64,000 bases of DNA from positions 930,001 to 994,000 of the forward strand of contig JACCLO010000001.1 of assembly GCA_029448655.1 (NCBI GenBank). Direction: 5' to 3'. Under the pieces are notes generated by a model. The model was given only the letters and a program-made list of their open reading frames with translations. It was not told where the DNA came from and ran no database searches. Made by a program: the position numbers and the translations under genes. Numbering within the stretch: position 1 is the first letter of the stretch; each line of letters starts with the position of its first letter. This DNA is from Wolfiporia cocos (lineage: Eukaryota > Basidiomycota > Agaricomycetes > Polyporales > Phaeolaceae). Below, piece by piece: positions 55,825-64,000 of the stretch.

Positions 55825-57431
55825 TTCTGTTAAATATGATACTGCTCCTGCTGCTGAGTCTGAGCTATCCTCATAGTTGTATCACATATGATGGTCCGGT
55901 TTTGGACTCCATATGCTTTGAACACCTGTTTGCGACACTTGTAAGATATAAAATGTGCTGTGGTGATGAAATGCATCATTATTTGTTATTGTAAATGGTT
56001 ATGTCAACGGTATCAGTGTGCCACATGCACATTCACATCATACATAATATATTACTGGTCCAAATGTGCTTAATGAGTACCTACATGATCTTGAGCCATA
56101 ATACATTACCAGTGTCCCTACCTATTTGGGATAGATCTTCCCCAAGAAAAAGATGTGCAGTAATGTATAATAGTGGCCATGATACACTACTGTATGAGTC
56201 AACCATAATACAGCATGGTATATATATGCAACGGTCATATATTATCGCACATCCCAAGGAAGCTGAAGCTATCATTTAAACACACATGAGCACATCATGC
56301 CATTTTCGAATAAAATGATAATATATGGTGGAGGCTGTAATATATTGCTGTAGAATTCAGTGACAATGAGATCAGTATCATACTGTGTGCCTAGCAGGCT
56401 GCAGTAATATATTACTACACTGTCTGAAAAGAAAGCAGAGATAACATAAATGAAAGTACATGTGAGCCTATCAGTGAGCTAGTCTACCAGGAATAGCACA
56501 TGGTGTACTGCATATGAAAGAACACTTGTAGAACAACAAGTACTAGTGGCACAATCACATAGAATTGTCGACAATGGCAAGGAGCAGAGGGATTAAATAA
56601 AGTATGGACCAAACAAGATGGGTAGAGGTGGACCCAAAAGGGAAGACCCACATGTGAGCTGCGAATGTAATGAGCCATACCAAATCCAGTCAGGGTGAGG
56701 AGGAGGCAACCTACTGCTTTTGGACATATCAGCAAAGCAAGGCATGGTCACAGATCAGTGAACAAGTGCTATTAGCTAGGATGATTCAATCAGAGATCAG
56801 ATCATCGATGCCAAAGTCAGATACCTAGCAAGGGAGCAGGCTGTGCCGGCCTGAAACCAGCCTGTGCCCACTGGACACAGGCAGCTAATGACCCAAAACC
56901 AGGCAAGGGGGCCACACGCCACAGGACTTACTTGTGAGACTGGTAATGAGTGGCATACAATATATTGTGGAACCCAGTTCCTACCAGCCTCCATATATTG
57001 CATTGTTCCAGTAGTCAGCAGTCATAATATATGGGCCTGCCAGCTACAGGTGGTTACTTGCCCAGCTACTGGTCACACTGGATCAGAATGTGGCCTGTTC
57101 AGTACATGTAGTCATATGAAATAATTGGGCCAGCACAGCTGTGGCATGCATAAAGCTGCAGATCCACCATACTGTGTGGCTGCAGGTAATACACATTGCT
57201 TCCTCAACACAGGCACCCTGTAATGATCTTTGTGCATCAATAATCAGATACTAAACCAAATATTGCTGCACTATAATATGCATGCCCAAAACATTGCTTG
57301 AATTGCAGGCCACACTATATGCTATCTGCTGCAGCAAGTTCAAGGACCACCAGTAGAGCTGAACTAATTTGATCTTCACATGTCAAGATAGGCAAGCATT
57401 GATATTGGGTGGCATGAATGATGATGAAGTG
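55825..57431. other. AT-rich, no gene seen
   Basis: Short frames only. Palindromic AT-rich words (TAATATATTAC-like) occur near 56040-56420. The end of the KDZ element presumably lies in the first part, but no inverted partner was found. Confidence 0.45.
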
Positions 57432-57792
57432 TATCACAGGCCAATTTCGTTGCCATAGCCAACAACTAACCAACAACTGCCCAACCTCTTATCTTATCTT
57501 ATATTAGTGCGCATTCCTTATATAGTAACCCAAGTCACATGCCAAACCCTAACCAGATACCAGGTATAGCCACATATCTAATCTCCTGATCACAATTTGA
57601 TCACTGTATGATTACTCAGGACTTGTATGTTTTAGCTACACTACCATAGACACAGCCATTACCGGCCACATGACATAACATGTACAAACAGTAGAATAGC
57701 ATATATACTGGCCCTCAAGCTGGGTAGCACCCCAGACTCATCTTGGCCTTTTACACCCAGATCATCAATACATCTTTGAGCAAGTAATGTCA
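57432..57792 (-). mobile_element. LTR-like copy of family W, inverted
   Basis: Reads as the reverse complement of 50189-50570 with many differences. It starts TATCACAGGCC and ends AGTAATGTCA. Flanks AAGTG and CAGAT do not match, so it may be truncated or part of a larger element. Confidence 0.6.
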
Positions 57793-59030
57793 CAGATTAT
57801 ATCTGTGGCATTTTAGGTCTTTTTACAGGATTTACTGTGCATTTTACAGGCTTCCCAAAGCCCCTAGAAGGCTTAGCACCCAAGATGGCACCTATGACCC
57901 ATGCACCTAGATTGAGACTCACTCCCCACTATCTTATCACCTAGTGCCTCACAGAATCACCTGACAGCCAGCACCTTAGGACATGCCACCAAGCATGTGG
58001 TTACAGCAGCACCATTATGCAAGACTACTTGGCATGGCAGTGGCTCCCCATTCCGGTTAGTCAATTATGATTATATGTAGATGACTAAATATTATGCAAT
58101 ATGACTTATGATACTCCATTACTGGCCGCACAGACTCTATACTTTAGGGTAGGTACTTAGTGGTTGGTATAGCGTTATGTATATATGCAAGCCTCTGAGG
58201 TTTCTAAACCTCTAATGTTAGTCTTCTCGGTGCCCCTTGGCTATTGGCCTTGAGGGACTGCTGTTCTACTCCATTATGTGTGCCATTTCACTCTACCCTC
58301 TGACTGCTCATCTGGGAACCTGAAACTCAGCAGCACACACCTTCAATAAGGTGTTCCCATCTTCCTACCAACTTAGGACTCAGGGTTGGGACTTAGGCAA
58401 CATAGTGTATTGACAGGGACAGTGGCACCATCTGTGTAGTGACATACCTCAAGACTATTAGGCTGCCCAGGGTCAGTTCTTACCTAGGGTAATAGGCCTT
58501 TGGCATAGGGGATTCCTGCACAGGTGCAGTGGACACAGTTTGTGCCAAGTAATATTGGCCTGGTGCTTGTTTGAGAGTCGTTGACTGTGTCAAAGCGGTA
58601 CAAAGAGGAAGAGATGTAGTGTGCTGTGATATTATGACATGCCTCTACTTGTGCTGTACTAATTCCTGGTATTACCGAATCCAACCTGTCCATCTGTATT
58701 GCCAAAGCTGTGAGAACAATACAAAGTGGATGAATGGCTATCTTCAATGAGCCTGCATATACATCAATGCCAATCATGTACTCAATCCTAGATCAGGACT
58801 TTCCTCCAAGGACCAGAAATGAAGCTTTGAGATGGCTATGTGGCATACGGGACTTGGTTTCCCATGTACCTGCATATTCAAGGTGCTATGCTGGTGCCTG
58901 CATTTTTGATGTCTAATCTTGCTTATCCATCTTGCTGACAATCTTCATCATCCTGCAGTTGTTCCATCACCTATAAGAGGTCACATCATCCATAATATGT
59001 GACATGTGTTATGGTTATTTTATTTTTTGA
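57793..59030. other. No gene seen
   Basis: Only short overlapping frames. Parts resemble LTR sequence (TATATGCAAGCC near 58180 after a TATA-like word, then CT-rich text), but no boundaries could be set. Confidence 0.4.
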
Positions 59031-59040
59031 CTGCCCACAG

Positions 59041-59905
59041 AACTCACCATTGGGCAAATATGATACAGGGACTTGTTGCACAACCAACCTCTCTGGAAAC
59101 TCACAGTCTAACTGGGCACAACCCTGGTCTAGCATACAGGGCTTGTTTCACCTTTGACAGATTTTACCCTGCCACCGTTTCAATTCTATCACATGGTTGA
59201 CAGGTGGCATTCAACCACCAAATATTTATCATTCCTATCTATCATGACAGATATATCACCATCATGCAATTTCAAAATATAGTGTAGATAGTAGCAGTGA
59301 CATCTGGTATCGATAGGACCATGGACACTTATCGAAGTATATAAACTCCTGTATTTATGGTTGAAGCTCTTCAGTTCGACCTTGTTGTAATAACAAGAGT
59401 CTTATACTCGTTCTCAAGTAAGGGAACTTCACTCAGTATACTCACTGTTATGGATATGTTATTCCCCAAATGCTTGCAGAACTCATCATTGGGCAAACAT
59501 GTTACAGGGACTTGTTGCATAACCAACCCCCTGGAGACTTGTGACTGCACTGGGCCCAACCCCAGTTGTACTAGCTTACTAGGGCTCATTTCAGATCTGA
59601 CAGATCCAACTCTGTCATTGTTTTGTATTTATCTATTTGATTTACAGATGGTGTTCAACCACCATATCCCCTATCATTCCTATCCATCATTACAGATTCA
59701 TCACTGCATGTTTATCATATATTTCAGACTAAGTCATATGTAGTAGCAGTGACATCTGGGATGCATAGGACCTTAGATACTTGGTGTAGTATATACACTC
59801 ATGTAACTATGGTTGAGGCTCTTCAGCTCGACCTTGTTGTAATAACAAGAGCCTTATACTTGTTCTCAAACAAGGGAAACCTCACTTAGTATATTCGCAA
59901 GCTCT
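59041..59905. repeat. Tandem repeat of about 440 bp, two units
   Basis: AACTCACCATTGGGCAAA at 59041 returns as AACTCATCATTGGGCAAA at about 59480. The similarity runs through ...ATTCCTATC and AGTAGCAGTGACATCTGG to CTCGACCTTGTTGTAATAAC. The units differ at many bases, so the duplication is old. Confidence 0.75.
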
Positions 59906-60290
59906 GAAGGCTAAGTCCTCAAAGTGCACATCGATTTCTCAGACTTAGGCAAGTTATCTCTGAACTTGCACATCGAACTTATATCCTTGTAACAGAACAC
60001 TTGGATATCGAACAAACCCTCAGTCTTTCAACTTGTGGCAGAAGACTTATATCTGTGGACTCGAATATATCAAATAGGTATATGACCTGTAACATTTGTG
60101 AGCTCTGAAGACTAAGTCCTCAAAGTGCTCACTGACTTCTCGGACTAAGGCAAGTCATCTCTAGACTTGTATGTCAAACTTATATCATTGTAGCAGAAAT
60201 CTTGGATATTCAACAAATCCTCTAGTCTTTCAACTTAAGGTAGAAGGTTTATATTTATGAACTCGAATATAGCAAACAGGTATACGACCT
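59906..60290. repeat. Tandem repeat of about 191 bp, two units
   Basis: Each unit starts GAGCTCTGAAG-type (AAGCTCTGAAGGCTAAGTCC, then GAGCTCTGAAGACTAAGTCC) and ends GACCTGTAACA. The first unit directly follows the second 440-bp unit. Confidence 0.75.
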
Positions 60291-60300
60291 GTAACACATA

Positions 60301-60780
60301 GAATGCCTCACAAGCCATTTTTCCAGACTATCTATGATCTTGACAACAAACATTTTGATGTTCTACTGGAAGCAGCCCATGAAACAGCTTATAAAACTCG
60401 TTAATACTCCTCTGTGGAGATGCATGAATAGCTCACTGCCAGATTCAAGCAGATATTTGGTTCTGATAAGACTCCATATGACTGGCAGCTTGATGTGACT
60501 GAAGTGATACTTCTCAGGTTTGATGCCATCGTAATCATGGGAATGAGTGCAGGCAAAATGATGCCTTTTGCAATGCCGCTATTGCTCAATGATCAGAGGG
60601 ACAAGATGATAGTAATAATATCACCTCTGAATGAGCTTAAAAAAGACTAGGTGAGCTTCCAAGAGTGTAAAATAGCAAAAAGCTGTTGATGAGAGTGCAG
60701 GCTGAGCACTTCGAGCATATGGGCTTGAAAGCAACACCTGTAAACAGTGAGGCATGGCGTAATGCACTAGCACAGGTAAG
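60301..60780 (+). pseudogene. RecQ-like DEAD/DEAH helicase fragment
   Basis: The plus strand reads FGSDKTPYDWQLDVTEVILL, then IVIMGMSAGKMMPFAMPLLL, then MIVIISPLNELKKD and a stop, then after a phase change HFEHMGLKATPVNSEAWRNAL ending before GTAAGT at 60776. This matches the start of RecQ-type helicase domains (substrate-binding motif 0, Walker A, motif Ia). The Walker A expected as GxGSGKT reads MSAGKM, and stops occur, so the fragment cannot be active. Such helicase copies are frequent in Agaricomycete genomes. Confidence 0.6.
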
Positions 60781-60853
60781 TCAGTCTCATTAAATACAAT
60801 GAGCATATATTGACACAGAAACTCACTGATACCAATAATCTTCTTAGAGGGTG

Positions 60854-61690
60854 ACTGTCACAGATTTTCCTGGATTTTCCCCTATTTTCTATGGGTTTAT
60901 TCAGACATTCTTCGACTTATCAGACCATAAGTCATATACAACTGGGCTAGTAGCCCTAACAAGACATACAAGTTTCTGGAATCCACTAGAAGGTCCTAGA
61001 AGCTTACACAATACCTATCACGTCAGCGGCCTGGCTTACTAAGCCTAGGTGCCCAATGACACATATCACATTACTCAGTGGCCCAGCTTACTCAGCCTAA
61101 GTGCCCATGACTCATATCAACCTCGTAAGCAGCCCGGCTTATCAGCCAATAACACTGCATACACCAATCTACCTAGAGACAGCTTCCAGGAGCATTACAT
61201 ATATCACAAAGTCCAGACCTATATGACATCATTACCTAGGCCATGACATCACCTATGACAACATCATGACATCATACATTACCAAGATTACTACAGACAC
61301 ATAGTTACTACATAAGTGGCCCAGCTTATCAGCTTATCAGATCACTTATACCTATCATAACAATTACCAAGCTTACTATGGTGCCATAATGGTGCCATAA
61401 GACACCATACTTACATTATTAAGATGATACCATTATGACACCATACTTACCAAGCTAGCATATGATGTTAGTCACCATCATGGTCACCTACATGACCATA
61501 ACCATGTATATAAGACCTATCTCTAAGGCCTTACTGCCTTAGAACTATTCATCTATCGTCCATGCCATCTTAGCCTTAAACTTTGCCAGCACCATCCTGA
61601 CTTGCCTCTTGTCTGATAACCTTTGCCCTTGCCCAGCAACAAGACTTAGGACCCCAGGTAAGTTTTGGGTTAGTGACCAAGGAAAGAGTT
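60854..61690 (+). other. Putative LTR-like non-coding block
   Basis: Starts TGTCACAGATTTTCC, the same first 11 bases as the chromovirus LTR. It contains a roughly 50-bp duplication (GGCCTGGCTTACTAAGCC / GGCCCAGCTTACTCAGCC near 61027-61090) and a TATATAAG box at 61507, followed by a CT-rich leader-like stretch. No matching partner or target duplication was found. Confidence 0.4.
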
Positions 61691-61729
61691 TGCTGGGCAA
61701 GCAGAGTGGTAATAGCTAAGAGCAGTTGT

Positions 61730-62271
61730 TGTTACAGATCAAATATATGTTCAGCTGAAATAACTAAGTCAAGTTACTCAGTGTGTCAAGTAGCGCACTA
61801 CTTGTCAGGCTCCTCAGAGTCAGAGCACCAATATACAAGCTGAGGGCTTAATTGCTCAAGCCTTTGAGAACAAGTATAAGATCCTTGTAATTCAACAAGG
61901 TCGAGCTGAGGAACTCGACCGGTGCCTACATCAGATTATATACTACATTTCATTAATCAGGGTCATAGTGTCCTTGGTACTGCTACTAATTAAGTCCATT
62001 GAGTTAATGTTCTAAGTAATAAAGGAGAAGTGTCGTGGTTGAGCACAACAAGGGATGAAACATAGAAGGCCTGTGGTTAGACACAGGATATCAGCTAGAA
62101 CGCAATGTGAGCAGAGACTATGGTCATAGGGTTGTAATACATGAAATGGGGACCTTTGGTTGAGTGGAGGTCCCTAGAATAGAGCGCATGATAGAGTGGT
62201 TGAAGATAAGTCCCTCTACACAATGAGGCATCAAAAAGAAATATATGAATGTACCTATGAGGATCGTAACA
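61730..62271 (+). mobile_element. LTR of family Y
   Basis: 542 bp, TGTTACAGATCAAATAT...GATCGTAACA, similar throughout to 23727-24266. Flanks GTTGT and CTGCA do not match, so it may be one end of a longer, otherwise lost element. Confidence 0.7.
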
Positions 62272-62728
62272 CTGCACTCCAACCCATTCAGGAAGACCTC
62301 AATCATCTTCACCAACATGTCACCAAACTGCTGCAACCTGTGGCACCTACCCTACCATCCATTCACCTCACACCCAAAGCCTCATGCATCCCATGTGCTC
62401 ACAGGGAAAAACACTCCACCACCACACCAATCTCACTGCTGCTGGAACCTTTAATATTCCCTCCCACACCACCTCTGTCCTTACCTGAGCCAGAATCTAT
62501 TTGAACTCCCACCATGCATAGCCCCATGCCCTCCCAGAACACCACCCTAACTCCTGTAGTCATTACTGCTCTGCCCTTCCCACCTAGTTATCACATGCTG
62601 TCATGAGACCCAATAATGATGTTCAGCCATAATGCAATAACAATTGCACCAAAAGGGCACAATGCCAACTCTGTTGGCATTTGTGAGTCTCAGTACTTGA
62701 GCTATTATGGCACATGATCATGATGTGC

Positions 62729-62772
62729 TTGTGACATCACCTCCCCTTCTAGTTTCATTGTCCCAATGAAAG
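62729..62772 (-). other. Remnant of a chromovirus 3' end
   Basis: TTGTGACATCACCTCCCC then TCTAGTTTCATTGTCCC parallels the LTR end, purine tract and following bases of the complete element at 40700-40740, in the same orientation. Only about 40 bp are alike. Confidence 0.5.
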
Positions 62773-63225
62773 ACCATGGGCTGGGGCCCTTGGTTAGAGC
62801 CTCTCTGTCAAGGATCCAAGATCATGATTCTTAGATCAGATTGTAAAGGACTTCTTAGACAATTGAGATCACTCAAGATCTCACAAGATCTGTTGTAGAT
62901 CTAGATCTCATCTATATCAGCTCAGATGTAGCTAGATCGTAAGATACCAAGATCAGATAATGCTGTTTCCTTATATAGTGTAGTCTGAGGAAACAATAAG
63001 GGCTTCTGATTCTCAATACATTACTCCTTCTCAATACCATGGTACCTTTAGGTAGCAATAGGTAGCATTAGAACTACAATACAAAGGTGTTTGTAGAAAG
63101 CTACTATACAGTGGATTATTTGGGAAGCAAAGATAATGATTAGTCAGTATTACTGAAGATCAAATGGAAAACCCCATTGCCTTGTTCATTTCCCACAGAC
63201 ACATACAGGCATAAATACTCTATGT
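62773..63225. other. No gene seen
   Basis: AT-rich sequence with repeated AGATCTxAGATC words near 62810-62950, and no coding frame. Confidence 0.4.
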
Positions 63226-63228
63226 ATA

Positions 63229-64000
63229 CAGTGACTTACAAAACTGTTGACAAGATTGCTTGACTTACATTGTTGTGGTCACATCGTGAGCTACACTGCA
63301 TGGACTCTCATGAATAATATCTTTTTAGAAAGCCATACATCTCAAGTGTTTTATGATATCATAATGATAATATTTTGTTTTGTCAAAATTAAGAAACAAA
63401 GTTTTCTTAAAGGCCACCAAAATCAATAGTTTTGTAACATGCATCCCAGACCACAAAAATCCAATATTTCTAGTACTTAGTGTATCCTCCCTCAGCTTTC
63501 AACACTGCATCTACCCTCTCTTGCATACTTTTGATCAGGTTCCAACATACAGACATGTCAATAGCCTCCCATTCATTCTCCACCCTCTCCCATAGCTGGG
63601 TGATCCCATTGGGTGATTCCTCATAATCTGCCAGTTTTGTTTTGAGGTGGCTCCATAGATACTCTATGGGATTAAGCTCTGGAGACTGAGCAGGCCACAA
63701 CATAATCTTGATACCATGCTCTTGGAGCCATTTCTGTGCCTTCTTGCTAGTGTGCTTGCGGTCATTGTCCTGCTGAAATACCATCTCCTCCACAGTTTTT
63801 CCCCAATGCTCCAAGCTATTCTGAAGCTCATCCTTCATAATGCTTACATAGAGGTCTGAATCAATCTGGCCATTTATTCTGCAGGCAAACCCCACTCCCT
63901 CCCAGCTCATACAGCCCACATCATCAATGATCCACCACCAAACTTGAGGGTACCCTGAACCAGCCTGTCACTAAGTCCTTCTCCAGGCTTCTTCCATGTC
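63229..64000 (-). mobile_element. Tc1/mariner transposon, cut by window end
   Basis: The left end starts CAGTGACTTACAAAACTG directly after TA (63227-63228), as in Tc1-like elements. The transposase gene is on the minus strand and runs off the window. Confidence 0.7.
63470..64000 (-). pseudogene. Tc1/mariner DD34E transposase, C-terminal part, one frameshift
   Basis: The frame 63919-63470 encodes the second half of a Tc1-type DDE transposase: VFQQDNDRKHTSKKAQKW, then WPAQSPELNPIEYLWSHLK. The Asp of QQDN and the Glu of NPIE are 34 residues apart, the DD34E spacing, so these two catalytic residues are intact. The preceding text (GLSDRLVQGTLKFGGGSLMMW) is in another phase. One base appears to be missing near 63918, where family members read GGG-like glycine before CMSW. 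The N-terminus, with the DNA-binding domain and first Asp, lies outside the window. Transposase acts at the TA-flanked ends by cut and paste; this copy is probably inactive because of the shift. Confidence 0.75.

Noticed and set aside
50189..57792. The inverted LTR-like copies (50189-50570 and 57432-57792) as terminal inverted repeats of the KDZ element
   Set aside because: The left copy has its own exact 5-bp duplication (TATCC) and TG start, so it is an independent solo LTR.

Overview
The window looks like nuclear DNA of a filamentous basidiomycete, most likely an Agaricomycete. Introns in the genes are about 48-75 bp with GT..AG ends. There is a fungal-type tyrosinase relic, a KDZ transposase with its cysteine-cluster region, a RecQ-like helicase relic and a chromodomain Ty3/gypsy retrotransposon. 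The order within Agaricomycetes is not established. All functional calls were made by eye from sequence motifs; no search was run.

Layout. 1-3703: a non-autonomous element with long terminal inverted repeats, holding a 30-bp minisatellite and a large internal foldback. 3704-11200 is the gene-rich part: a spliced, low-complexity, probably nuclear protein (3903-7566), a compact intronless gene (8387-9061), and on the minus strand a ten-exon gene for a secreted repeat protein (9385-10934), reconstructed from splice sites because its exons are too short to stand out as ORFs. 13824-15876 is a decayed tyrosinase. 16-24 kb is a stack of LTR insertions: a solo LTR inserted inside another LTR of the same family, a small element with two 205-bp LTRs inside that, and a further LTR beside it, all within an F-box-like gene, apparently in its first intron. 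25-40 kb holds gene relics (C2H2 zinc finger, several F-box/LRR-like fragments), three tRNA-like SINE heads, a TA-flanked MITE, two nested hAT-type elements and a MULE-like MITE with a 9-bp target duplication.

40008-50008 is a complete, apparently young Ty3/gypsy chromovirus on the minus strand. Its 699-bp LTRs look identical and it is flanked by GTGCA duplications. It encodes an extra ORF, Gag, and a 1511-aa Pol whose order is protease-RT-RNase H-integrase-chromodomain-dUTPase. The 11 nt two bases beyond its 5' LTR are exactly complementary to 11 nt about 34 bp downstream of the LTR TATA box, which points to Tf1/sushi-type self-priming.

50-64 kb is AT-richer and made of older elements: a solo LTR, a KDZ transposase relic split by a third hAT element, tandem repeats of about 440 and 191 bp, a RecQ-like relic, another LTR, and a Tc1/mariner transposase cut by the window end.

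The strongest leads are (a) the secreted repeat gene, built by tandem duplication of symmetric phase-2 exons with dibasic sites and a repeated aromatic/amphipathic module, and (b) the self-priming chromovirus with a C-terminal dUTPase and an unexplained first ORF. No bacterial-type system, CRISPR array or genuine tRNA/rRNA gene was seen.
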